A stretch of 22,099 bases of DNA from an uncultured Eubacteriales bacterium. GTDB taxonomy: Bacteria > Bacillota > Clostridia > Christensenellales > DTU072. The notes under the pieces are model-generated. The model was given only the letters and a program-made list of their open reading frames with translations, did no database searches and was not told the DNA's origin. The stretch lies in contig CACXDF010000049.1 of the NCBI GenBank assembly GCA_902766325.1, positions 1 through 22,099 of the forward strand, written 5' to 3'. The position numbers and the translations under genes are program-made. This document shows positions 15,101-21,482 of the stretch, piece by piece (positions within the stretch are counted from its first letter, which is position 1; each line of letters opens with the position of its first letter).

Positions 15101-16962
15101 CCGTTTATTCGTCGGCTAAGCGTTTGATGACCGCGACCGATTATAAAAAAGACCTCTTGCTTATCAAGAAGTACGGTTTTAACGCCGTTCAGCCCTCTTT
15201 TGTCGCGGGCGACGCGTTCTTGTCCGCTTGTTTGGAACTCGGACTTTACGTTATCTGTCCCGTTCCCGTGCGGGAGGCCTATCCCGTTTGCGACCGCAAG
15301 CACGGCTTCGGCGTTTGGTACGACGCGGACTTTATTGCGCGCGTCAAAAAGCAGACCGAAATAGAATACAAGCGTACTTCGCTTTTCAGTAACGTCCTCG
15401 GGTACGTCTTTATGCAAGAGGGCGACTTCCCGGCGTTTAAGGCCGCGACCGAAGTTTTGAACGAATTGGGAGCTCCTCTCGTGATCGGCGCTTCCGGTTC
15501 GATCTGCGGCCTCGTGTATCCGTCCGTCGATAAACTGACGGAGAAGGTGAGCGAAGGTATGGGCAGAGATATCCTGTATCTGACCGAATACGCGCCTTCT
15601 TTCGGCGTCGGTTGTCCGGATGCGTCCAGATACGAAGACGTCATTTCGAGCAGTCCCTGCTGCGTCGGCGGCGCGATGGCGCGTTTTGTCGACGAATTCT
15701 TAGACGGAGAGGGCGGAAGAGACGACGGGTTGTTTACCGTCGATCGTAGACCTACTACCGGCGCGGAAAACGTCCAATTCCTTTATCGGAAGATCAAGAC
15801 CGAATTGCTTTCCGATAATCAGCTTGAGATCGTTAATTTGCACGAGCATAAAGATACTTCAGATTATCTGATGAAACTTTGCGTTGTCCGCGACGGAAAG
15901 GTCCTTTCCCGCACCGATCTCGTGGCGACCGTTCCCGCCCGTTCGAGCCGCGTCTTCGACGTCTTTATCGACCATATCGAAGGAGATATGTTCTTGAACG
16001 TAGAGTTTTTCGAGAAGAAGAGCGGAGAACTGCTTTATATCGAACAGCATCGTTTGTCTGAAAGAATTCAAAAATTTACTCTCAAGTGCAGTGACAAACT
16101 GCGCGTGGACGAATTTCCCGATTATATAGACATCTACTATAACGGCGGTTCGATGCGCCTTGATAAAGAGCTCGGCGCCTTTACAAGGTATACCGTTCGC
16201 AATAAAGAAGTGTTAAAAGCAGATCGTCTTGTCGACGGAGGAAACTGCTTTGTCAGTAATATCGAACGTCCGTTCGTCCGTAACGTGATCAGGGGCGATC
16301 GTTCCGTCTGGACCCGCTCTTTGCGCGACTTCTCTTGGAATAAGAGCGAAGACGGAACGTACGTCGATATCCTGGTAGAGACCAGTATCAACCGTAAGGG
16401 TAAAGAATGCTTCGTTATCCGCGATAAGTATATCGTCGGTTCTTCCGGCAAGGTAGAAGTATTCAGCGTTATCAACACTATGCGTCGGAATATGCCCAAC
16501 CTCGATTGCTTCGGAAAACAACTTCGTTTGCATAACGCTTTCGGCAACGTGACTTATTATGGTCTCGGCCCGGACAGCACCTACGTGGATATGTGCGGCG
16601 GCGCCGTGATGGGTCTGCATTCCATTTGCGTCGACAGAGCGTTCGACGGTATGCGTATCAAGCAGGAATGCGGCAACAGAATGAACGTACATTATGCCGT
16701 AGCGCGCGATAAAGCCGGAGACGGTATCGTCTGCATTGCCGAACAAACGCCTTTCCAACTCCGAGTAAGTCCGCTCTCCGATAAAGAGATCGAGCGCGCT
16801 TGCCGCGGAGAAGACGTACCGCAGAGCGGCGTTTACGTCGATATCAACGCTTTCGTCGGCGGTTTCGGTTCTAACAGGGGCGAACCCGCAAAAAAATACA
16901 CTTATATGCCCGTCGAGTACGTACTCCACTTCTCCGTACTGCCCGTCGCCGGCAATAAATAG
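12199..16962 (+). CDS. Internally duplicated GH2/LacZ-like protein, probably altered or lost catalysis
   Basis: The protein has 1,587 residues against about 1,020 for LacZ, with no signal peptide; the start has GGAG 10 nt upstream. The LacZ order (jelly roll, Ig-like, TIM barrel, second Ig-like) occurs twice, about 630-647 residues apart: SLSGGWDFF near 51 and SLNGEWAFR near 679; first barrel from about 311, second from about 958. A single C-terminal LacZ domain 5 follows (about 1308-1580; GLGPDSTYVD, QECGNR). In copy 1 the acid/base site (LGNE in LacZ) reads GFSFPDF and the nucleophile block reads FSFKAGVGG, so both glutamates are gone. Copy 2 keeps candidates Glu1074 (FMQEGD) and Glu1130 (LTEYAPSFG). 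It lacks the HEHHP and SHYPN motifs and the domain-5 tryptophan. Function could be a divergent glycosidase or a glycan-binding pseudoenzyme. dnaX starts 13 bp downstream. Confidence 0.85.
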   Translation: MIYTFSNELRQNAQWGKGLCFARSYFVPFSGKDLCSATAPEKEVSASDRVFSLSGGWDFFLDDGKATSLNTDLVDWTPTEVPSYWQAEDGSESCFLTGRKNRKPLPRGIYRTSFSVYDEKATHFISFTRVGGAFDVYVNGSFCGHSMTGEGEFDVTPTLKAGENELLVVVSKYSAADLFFCGGKKYHGIIGDVLLSVHPAASLVDYSFTPCFDSVAYRGKLSLAFIAKEDFRTKISLCDGEKVLQVREPSGKEQTVEFRDLFRAYTPEDPYLYDIYVQVFIGDKEVECTRLRVGFFDRKTDGAFSYCEKPYKIMAADYRGYVGKDGRILTRDDYVKDLELIKKCHLNAVRVVTPVEPEFIRLCSEKGVLVVGGFGFDLSGLPSKGEKEREEYYASEEAVDFVKEVCLTRAMRDRSAPALVGFSFPDFCDKKCFSTVASAIDLPSLFVLYGGNADGCVRLVGTSSVATAARMADGENGAFFSFKAGVGGKRLSSMFRFAEQTRGAFGFTVKEFRPGLFDEENKATDGAVFCKYYLRPLRSSLRENRFLDVYNTSYFAASSGYLNVILRSPSGESIARRFSAEIAPRETRTYTLSIPANVTAIEVCCRDKDGYHVSSEIIPIDKEDTLSPAIAELQCKNYTYALRPFDTVAEENALPARARFLCASSSSVCDGDASKQDRCVSLNGEWAFRYLGKELLPASFASGDGEWKSIAVPSSWEEAGYEKFSFVHGYAFACKKDKRKIGFDNKKSENTTGIYRRIVNVADLSYRYFLYFESLSGAAQVYVNGSYVGYSSYRTAEFDLTDFLTAGENEIVVVMKKWSKNSLIYAANNFAATGFLGDVTLIKTPKSGLRDLAVRCQKVKENLAVDVTLSFEREGATAIVCLKKNGVKIAEEEKEITEKTLSFRLGGNVRPYFDESPELYDLYVTVAERGNVIECTKIKTGLYSFARENGALLYNGDPLKIRAVVYNPVYSSAKRLMTATDYKKDLLLIKKYGFNAVQPSFVAGDAFLSACLELGLYVICPVPVREAYPVCDRKHGFGVWYDADFIARVKKQTEIEYKRTSLFSNVLGYVFMQEGDFPAFKAATEVLNELGAPLVIGASGSICGLVYPSVDKLTEKVSEGMGRDILYLTEYAPSFGVGCPDASRYEDVISSSPCCVGGAMARFVDEFLDGEGGRDDGLFTVDRRPTTGAENVQFLYRKIKTELLSDNQLEIVNLHEHKDTSDYLMKLCVVRDGKVLSRTDLVATVPARSSRVFDVFIDHIEGDMFLNVEFFEKKSGELLYIEQHRLSERIQKFTLKCSDKLRVDEFPDYIDIYYNGGSMRLDKELGAFTRYTVRNKEVLKADRLVDGGNCFVSNIERPFVRNVIRGDRSVWTRSLRDFSWNKSEDGTYVDILVETSINRKGKECFVIRDKYIVGSSGKVEVFSVINTMRRNMPNLDCFGKQLRLHNAFGNVTYYGLGPDSTYVDMCGGAVMGLHSICVDRAFDGMRIKQECGNRMNVHYAVARDKAGDGIVCIAEQTPFQLRVSPLSDKEIERACRGEDVPQSGVYVDINAFVGGFGSNRGEPAKKYTYMPVEYVLHFSVLPVAGNK

Positions 16963-16975
16963 ATCGGAATAAATT

Positions 16976-18625
16976 ATGGAACACGTATCTCTCTACAGAC
17001 GGTTCAGACCGGGCACCTTCGACGGCGTCATCGGTCAGAATCATATTACCAGAACGCTCATCAATCAGGTTCGTTCGGACAGTATCGGGCACGCCTATCT
17101 TTTTACCGGCACGCGAGGCACGGGTAAGACTTCCTGCGCGAAGATTTTCGCGCGCGCGGTCAACTGTCTTTCTCCCGTTAACGGTTCTCCGTGCGGAAAG
17201 TGCGAAGTATGTCGCGCGTTGGAGAATCAAAACAACATCGACGTTCTGGAGATCGACGCCGCCTCCAATAACGGCGTGGAAGAGATCCGCGCTTTGCGAG
17301 AAAACGTCTATTACAGACCCACGATCGGTAAATACAAAGTTTATATCATTGACGAAGTGCATATGCTCACCACGTCGGCTTTCAACGCGCTCTTGAAGAC
17401 GTTGGAAGAGCCGCCGGCGCACGTTGTCTTTATTCTTGCCACGACCGAAGTCCATAAGATCCCGCAGACCATTTTGTCCCGGTGCCTGCGCTTTGATTTC
17501 AGACTTGTTTCGGAAGAAGAACTGGTCGGTCTTCTGAAAAAGATATTCGACGAATTGGGAGTAGGGTACGAAGTTCCGGCTTTGCACCGCATTGCAACGG
17601 CAGGGGAAGGGTCTGTCCGCGATACGCTCAGCGTGGCCGATATGTGTATGTCCTATTGCGGCAACACTATCACTCTCGACGGCACGTTGGAAGTGCTCGG
17701 CGCCACCGATTTTGCCGAACTGGACTCTTTATGCGGCGCCATCCTCGACGGAGATTGTTCCGCGGCGCTGTCTCAACTGGATAAACTGCTTACGAGCGGA
17801 AGAACTACCGTATATAAGGACCTCGCCAACTATTTCAGCGAACTGATCGCCGTCAAAAACGTTAAAGGATATAAGCCCGGATCGCTTTCGGAAAGCGAGT
17901 ACGAAATGATGGCGAAGCGTGTAGACCATACCAACTACCGTATTTCCCGATTGATGGATATAATGGCCGAATTGGAAAACAAGATACGTTTTTCCACGCA
18001 ACCGCGTATTCTGTTGGAAGCGGCGGTGGTGCGCGGATGCGAATTGGTGACCGATCTGAACCTGGACGGTTTGACCGCACGCGTAAAGGAACTGGAAGAT
18101 AAACTTAAGTCCGTTTGCGACGGCTCCGTGGTCTTGACTCCCGCCCGCCCGCCCCGTCAAGAAGACGTCGCCGCTTCCGAGCGTAAACCGCTCGAAAAAA
18201 AGTCTTCCGTCGACGTTTCGACGCTGCTTGCCGAGGTCGGAACGGAAGAGAAAGGAACCAAACAGATTTTTGACGAAAACGCTTTTTCTTCGGTAGATCA
18301 GAACGCTGCCGAGATATGGTCGAAGGTCGTTTTGAAATTGAACGATCTGAGAGAGATGTCTCTTTTTATGGCGGCCAACGATATCAAGGAAAAGGCGGTG
18401 AAAATAAGCGGAAAAGACTTCATTATCACAACGGCAGACCGCGCTACGATCGCGCTTATCGAGCGGGAAAACAATAAGGCGCTGTTGCGCTCCCTCATCA
18501 GCGAAGCGGCGGGAGAAGAATATAACCTTGTCTTCCGTACGCCGGAACCGAAGAAAGCTATTTCCGAAGAAGATAAACTTACGTTGAATCGTCTTTTTAA
18601 CGGTTCCGTTAAATTCGGGAAATAA
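16976..18625 (+). CDS. dnaX: DNA polymerase III subunit gamma/tau (clamp loader)
   Basis: The 549-residue protein is the clamp-loader ATPase that loads the beta sliding clamp. Visible motifs: Walker A GTRGTGKT (45-52), zinc-binding cysteines 64, 73, 76 and 79, Walker B IIDEVH (124-129), sensor-1 ATTE (155-158) and the SRC arginine finger (168-170). After the AAA+ and collar domains (to about 370) comes a charged linker (about 380-440) and a C-terminal tau domain. The start has only a weak GGA upstream and lies 13 bp after the LacZ-like stop, suggesting co-transcription and perhaps coupling. The usual partners ybaB/ebfC and recR are absent; a terminator follows. The linker contains an in-frame slippery heptamer with a downstream stem-loop (18196-18223) that could give a 432-residue gamma form. 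Confidence 0.97.
   Translation: MEHVSLYRRFRPGTFDGVIGQNHITRTLINQVRSDSIGHAYLFTGTRGTGKTSCAKIFARAVNCLSPVNGSPCGKCEVCRALENQNNIDVLEIDAASNNGVEEIRALRENVYYRPTIGKYKVYIIDEVHMLTTSAFNALLKTLEEPPAHVVFILATTEVHKIPQTILSRCLRFDFRLVSEEELVGLLKKIFDELGVGYEVPALHRIATAGEGSVRDTLSVADMCMSYCGNTITLDGTLEVLGATDFAELDSLCGAILDGDCSAALSQLDKLLTSGRTTVYKDLANYFSELIAVKNVKGYKPGSLSESEYEMMAKRVDHTNYRISRLMDIMAELENKIRFSTQPRILLEAAVVRGCELVTDLNLDGLTARVKELEDKLKSVCDGSVVLTPARPPRQEDVAASERKPLEKKSSVDVSTLLAEVGTEEKGTKQIFDENAFSSVDQNAAEIWSKVVLKLNDLREMSLFMAANDIKEKAVKISGKDFIITTADRATIALIERENNKALLRSLISEAAGEEYNLVFRTPEPKKAISEEDKLTLNRLFNGSVKFGK
18196..18223 (+). other. Candidate programmed -1 frameshift site in dnaX
   Basis: A AAA AAG (18196-18202) lies in the zero frame as GAA AAA AAG (codons 407-409), the same heptamer and phase as in Escherichia coli dnaX. 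Five nt later CGTCGA (18208-18213) and TCGACG (18218-18223) form a 6-bp stem with a CGTT loop. A -1 slip would add 23 residues and stop at TGA 18271-18273, giving 432 residues. No Shine-Dalgarno-like stimulator is visible upstream; instead a CGAGCG/CGCTCG hairpin (18178-18194) abuts the A run. Confidence 0.6.
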
Positions 18626-18646
18626 TTGATCGGATCAATAAAAAAC

Positions 18647-18680
18647 AAGAGCTCCTTTGCCGACGCAAAAGAGCTCTTTT
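18647..18680 (+). terminator. Bidirectional intrinsic terminator
   Basis: AAGAGCTC (18647-18654) pairs with GAGCTCTT (18671-18678), with an inner TTTGC/GCAAA stem after one C-A mismatch. T/A runs lie on both sides. It ends the dnaX unit and the convergent S-component gene at 18702. Confidence 0.88.
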
Positions 18681-18701
18681 CATTATTATAATAAGGAAAA
18701 A

Positions 18702-19364
18702 CTATTCGATCGTTTGATCGTCGTTTTCGGAGCTTTGTTCTTCCGCCGTTTTGGTCGTATCTGCTTTTTGCGGCGCGGTTTTTGCTTTTCTGATGCGGGG
18801 CGCCAGTTGACGAACGGACTTATAGATAACGGGGTCGATGACGAGGTTGCTTACGATCTCGATCAAGAAGTTAAGGCCGATAAAAGCGGTGATCAAAAAG
18901 ACGAAAAGGTTTTTGTCGCCTGCGGCGTCCTTGAAGATATCGGCAAAGAAAATAAAAGAACCGATAATGAAAATACCCGTATTGACGAGCGGGACCGTTA
19001 CCGCAGCGACGATAGAACCGACAAGGTCGTTCTTTTTTGCGATCAGTTTATGAAAAAGCCCGGCTAAGAATCCGGCGAGAGAGGTTTTGAAGAGGCATAC
19101 GAAAACCGTCGCCGCGGGGCTGAGCGAAATAAAAGCCAGCGTCGCGGGAGCGAAGATAGTGATAAGTCCGTTGATAAATCCGAGAGCGAGTCCAACCCAC
19201 GGGCCGTAAAAACAGGCGCCGATAACGATGGGGAAAAGGGCCAGGTTCATATTGACAGCCCCGAATTGGACGTAATTGGTGACAAAACAGAGCGCAACTT
19301 CCAACGCGATAAACAGAGCGATGCCGGTGACCTTTCTCGCGTCGAATCTGATCGATTTTTTCAT
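18702..19364 (-). CDS. ECF transporter S component, substrate unknown
   Basis: The 220-residue membrane protein has about six hydrophobic segments and an Ala/Lys/Glu-rich C-terminal tail. The start is set at 19364, with GGAGG 9 nt upstream; the frame extends to 19487 but that part runs through the promoter and leader. NLALFPIVIGACFYGPWVGLA matches the first conserved block of substrate-binding ECF components (proline-containing helix followed by a Y-G-P-x-x-G loop). The stretch TVPLVNTGIFIIGSFIFF resembles S components of Bacillota that I associate, weakly, with pantothenate uptake. Like folT and thiT it has a single-gene promoter and a structured leader (19393-19430), but that leader matches no riboswitch I know. 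No energizing module is nearby. Confidence 0.8.
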   Translation of the reverse strand: MKKSIRFDARKVTGIALFIALEVALCFVTNYVQFGAVNMNLALFPIVIGACFYGPWVGLALGFINGLITIFAPATLAFISLSPAATVFVCLFKTSLAGFLAGLFHKLIAKKNDLVGSIVAAVTVPLVNTGIFIIGSFIFFADIFKDAAGDKNLFVFLITAFIGLNFLIEIVSNLVIDPVIYKSVRQLAPRIRKAKTAPQKADTTKTAEEQSSENDDQTIE

Positions 19365-19392
19365 TGAGAGCTTCCTCCTTCCGTAAACTTGC

Positions 19393-19430
19393 GACGACTT
19401 CCGTATTCGGTATGCGAACGGGCGGTCGTC
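19393..19430 (-). promoter_or_regulatory. Structured 5' leader hairpin of the S-component gene
   Basis: In the leader RNA, GACGAC and GTCGTC (19425-19430 and 19393-19398) enclose a second stem, CCG-TTCG paired with CGAA-TA-CGG around a CATAC loop. The hairpin ends about 28 nt before the start codon. There is no T run, so any control would be translational. An 8-base direct repeat, TACGGAAG, occurs once in the hairpin and once just before the ribosome binding site. Confidence 0.5.
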
Positions 19431-19445
19431 ATATATCGTACCGAT

Positions 19446-19474
19446 ATTATAACACCCGCGGGCGATATTAGCAA
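19446..19474 (-). promoter_or_regulatory. Promoter of the S-component gene, with a palindrome in the spacer
   Basis: On the minus strand TTGCTA (19469-19474) and TATAAT (19446-19451) are 17 bp apart. The spacer contains the perfect palindrome CCCGCGGG (19455-19462). The leader is about 75 nt. Confidence 0.75.
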
Positions 19475-19527
19475 ACGTATGCCCCAAAAAAAACTCTAAA
19501 GAATCAACGTTTTTTATCGCAATTTTG

Positions 19528-19556
19528 TTGCTTTTTTATCCTGCTTGTGTTAGAAT
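19528..19556 (+). promoter_or_regulatory. Promoter of rpsT
   Basis: TTGCTT (19528-19533) and TAGAAT (19551-19556) are 17 bp apart. The predicted start near 19563 leaves a leader of about 37 nt with AAAGGAG at 19587-19593. I see no room for a protein-binding leader structure. Confidence 0.75.
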
Positions 19557-19599
19557 GTTTGAGCATAAAAAGATATTAGCATAAATAAAGGAGAAAAAA

Positions 19600-19881
19600 A
19601 TGCCTATCATCAAATCGCAAAAGAAGCGCGTTCTTATATCCGCCGAAGAAAAAGCTCGTAATAACAGCATCCGCAGCGAAGTCAAGACTGCCGTTAAGAA
19701 GTTTGAGACTGCCGTCGCCGAAAACAAGTTGGACGAAGCTGCCGAATTGTTGAAGACCGCCGTATCCGTTATCGACGAAGCCAAGAGAAAGGGCGTATAT
19801 CATATCAATACCGTTTCTCGTAAAAAGGCGAGACTGTCCAAGATGCTCGACCAGGCTGTCAAAGCAAGCAAGGCTGAGTAA
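19600..19881 (+). CDS. rpsT: 30S ribosomal protein S20
   Basis: The 93-residue, lysine-rich helical protein matches S20 across its length: an N-terminal MPIIKSQKKRVLISAEEKARN, the R-S-x-V-K-T-A-V-K-K-F block, and a C-terminal KGVYHINTVSRKKARLSKML, equivalent to the family's G-x-I-H-x-N-x-A-x-R-x-K-S-R-L. S20 binds 16S rRNA early in assembly of the small subunit. AAAGGAG lies 6 nt before the ATG. The gene is transcribed alone, between its own promoter and terminator. Confidence 0.97.
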   Translation: MPIIKSQKKRVLISAEEKARNNSIRSEVKTAVKKFETAVAENKLDEAAELLKTAVSVIDEAKRKGVYHINTVSRKKARLSKMLDQAVKASKAE

Positions 19882-19912
19882 TTTTTTTCCGGTAGCATAT
19901 ACGTATTCTTTT

Positions 19913-19942
19913 CCGCAAAGATCGATTCTTTGCGGTTTTGTT
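19913..19942 (+). terminator. Intrinsic terminator of rpsT
   Basis: CCGCAAAG (19913-19920) pairs perfectly with CTTTGCGG (19928-19935) around ATCGATT, followed by TTTTGTTTG. Confidence 0.9.
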
Positions 19943-19951
19943 TGTAAAAAA

Positions 19952-19984
19952 TGTTAAAAAAAAGACCTCTTTTCGAGGCCTTTT
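19952..19984 (-). terminator. Intrinsic terminator of the thiT operon
   Basis: Read on the minus strand, AAAAG-G-CCTC pairs with GAGG-T-CTTTT around a 5-nt loop and runs into T8. It lies 20 bp after the stop of the 47-codon gene and faces the rpsT terminator. Confidence 0.8.
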
Positions 19985-20003
19985 ATTTTTGATCGAGGAA
20001 GAA

Positions 20004-20147
20004 CTATTCTTCGTCCTCTTTTTCGCCGAGCATCTTTTCTTTCAAAGTGCCCAGACTTTTATCGTACTGCTCTTTGGTGATGGCGCCCGTCGCAAGGAAG
20101 GTGTCGAGCAGTTCTTTTTGCTTCAAAAAGAGTTCTTGATTGTCCAT
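20004..20147 (-). CDS. Small acidic protein, SHOCT-like (47 residues)
   Basis: This short frame starts at ATG 20147, 4 bp after the thiT stop, and ends at TAG 20004-20006. It lies between thiT and a terminator, so it is very probably the last gene of the thiamine operon; AAGG about 10 nt upstream lies within the end of thiT, which suggests translational coupling. The protein is helical and charged. Its middle (KELLDTFLATGAITKEQYDK) fits the SHOCT pattern: leucine-rich helix, G-x-I-T-x-E-x-[FY] turn, second helix with lysines and leucine. SHOCT motifs usually sit at protein ends and may aid oligomerisation; a free-standing copy is less common. Function unknown. Confidence 0.8.
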   Translation of the reverse strand: MDNQELFLKQKELLDTFLATGAITKEQYDKSLGTLKEKMLGEKEDEE

Positions 20148-20151
20148 ATTC

Positions 20152-21237
20152 TTACGCCTTTTTCGTATCCGCCGTAAGGAGCATTTTCAGTACCGTTTTG
20201 GACGACATAAGCAGCAGTCCGACAATAATGGAAAGCGCTGCGTCGGGCAAGATGTACATTGCGTTATAGGTGATGCTGTACAGGTACGGCGATGTCATAT
20301 CGTAATAGGACGCGAAGGTACCGAAAGCGAAAACGCCGGACAGGAACGAGGAGAGCAAGCGGAAAGAAGCGGCTATCAGCGCGCCGAGGGTAAAGGTAAG
20401 ACGCGCGTCCAGCTTGACGCTCCGTAAAATACCCGCGAGACCGATACCCGCAAAAGCGACCGGGTAGTCGAGTAAGAACTGCGCCGGGTGCAGAATAAAA
20501 GGATCCTGGATAGCCTGCAATACGCCGTATACGGCGCCGACGATCACGCCTTTTTTGACGCCGAAAGCGTAAGAATAGAGCATGATGGGCAGAAGAGAAG
20601 CGAGCGTAATGGCGCCGCCCATGGGCATTTTCAGAATGCGTACGTAGGAGAGCGCGAAGGCGAGCGCGACGGATACGCCGGCATAGGTGATGGACCTGGT
20701 ATCGAAGTCGGCTTTTCTTTTATCGATAAAGGTAAGACCGATGACGGCGACGATCAATAAGACGGCCGAGATCCACAGCGGAACGGTCTGAACGTCGTCT
20801 TCGGTGAGCCAGTTTCTTTCTCCCGGTTCGCCGGTGGAGTAGTAAACGACGAGGCAGACGACTACGGCCACGAGAGCAAGAGTCGCCGCAATCAAAAAGC
20901 AGATGCGGAGCGTCTTATTCTTGCTGAGCGCGAAAACGATCGCAGTCGCGAGCGTAACGGCCGCAAAAACGATCATCGGGTACAAACTGAGAGGACTGAC
21001 GCCGCCGTCTTCCTTGTTGTCGATGCCGGTCAAAACGGCGAAAAGAACGATAGACGTTGCGACGTACGCTCCGCCAAGGATCAAAAAGATCTTACCGACG
21101 ATCTTGTTTTTACCTTTGGTCAGAAGCACCGTTAAGACGTAGGCCAAAACGATGGCGATGGCCAGCCAAAGCATGACCGTACGCGCCGTACTGGTCGTGT
21201 CGGAGAAGTTAGTAAAATATTGCGTGACTTTACCCAT
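20152..21237 (-). CDS. thiT: Thiamine-specific ECF transporter S component (ThiT) with N-terminal membrane extension
   Basis: The protein has 361 residues, about twice the usual ThiT length. The C-terminal part (about 178-350) is a ThiT domain: GGAITLASLLPIMLYSYAFG, then GVIVGAVYGVLQ, the diagnostic HPAQFLLDYPVAFAGIGLAG, and YNAMYILPDA near the end, where ThiT places thiamine-binding aromatic and Asn residues. The first 175 residues hold about five further membrane segments that I do not recognise. GGGAGG lies 6 nt before ATG 21237. Expression is controlled by the TPP riboswitch at 21396-21478, which confirms the substrate class. The partner EcfA/EcfA'/EcfT module is not in the window. A 47-codon gene follows in the same operon. 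Confidence 0.93.
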   Translation of the reverse strand: MGKVTQYFTNFSDTTSTARTVMLWLAIAIVLAYVLTVLLTKGKNKIVGKIFLILGGAYVATSIVLFAVLTGIDNKEDGGVSPLSLYPMIVFAAVTLATAIVFALSKNKTLRICFLIAATLALVAVVVCLVVYYSTGEPGERNWLTEDDVQTVPLWISAVLLIVAVIGLTFIDKRKADFDTRSITYAGVSVALAFALSYVRILKMPMGGAITLASLLPIMLYSYAFGVKKGVIVGAVYGVLQAIQDPFILHPAQFLLDYPVAFAGIGLAGILRSVKLDARLTFTLGALIAASFRLLSSFLSGVFAFGTFASYYDMTSPYLYSITYNAMYILPDAALSIIVGLLLMSSKTVLKMLLTADTKKA

Positions 21238-21340
21238 AATATACCTCCCGGGTAATAATAATGACTATGTCAAGCGGGGGAAGAACTCGTTCCGAAAAAG
21301 AGAAGGGCAAAGAATCGCTTATGCGATCCGTCCGCCGAAT

Positions 21341-21367
21341 AAAAAAACTCCTTTTTCGTAAAAGGAG
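21341..21367 (-). terminator. Attenuator of the TPP riboswitch
   Basis: On the minus strand CTCCTTTT (21360-21367) pairs with AAAAGGAG (21348-21355) and is followed by T7. The 5' arm can instead pair, within CGGCTCCTTT, with AAAGGA(A)GCCG at the 3' edge of the aptamer (about 21398-21408), forming an antiterminator. Ligand binding locks the aptamer's P1 and frees the terminator. Confidence 0.85.
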
Positions 21368-21395
21368 CCGCAAAAAATATTTTTATTTAATATCG

Positions 21396-21478
21396 AACGG
21401 CTTCCTTTCTTACTGTTACGTAAGCAAGTTCTAAGGGTCTGTTCTCAGGCAAAACGGGTTTGCCACCCCCAGCACGTT
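21396..21478 (-). promoter_or_regulatory. Thiamine pyrophosphate (TPP) riboswitch, aptamer
   Basis: On the minus strand the THI-box landmarks appear in order: GGGGGTGGC, GCCTGAGA, ACAGACCCTTAGAACTTG, a short CTTAC/GTAAG hairpin in the pyrophosphate-sensing arm, and AAAGGAAG. P1 is formed by AACG-(T)-GCT with AGC-CGTT, one base bulged. The class represses thiamine genes when TPP is abundant; thiT lies downstream, as expected. Confidence 0.95.
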
Positions 21479-21482
21479 TTTT

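Noticed and set aside
19365..19487. N-terminal extension of the unknown S component
   Set aside because: It would place the promoter and leader inside the coding region; ATG 19364 has GGAGG and a normal membrane-protein start.
21269..21274. TTGACA on the minus strand just before thiT, as a second promoter
   Set aside because: No -10-like sequence lies 16-18 bp downstream; that position is the GC-rich CCGGGA next to the ribosome binding site.
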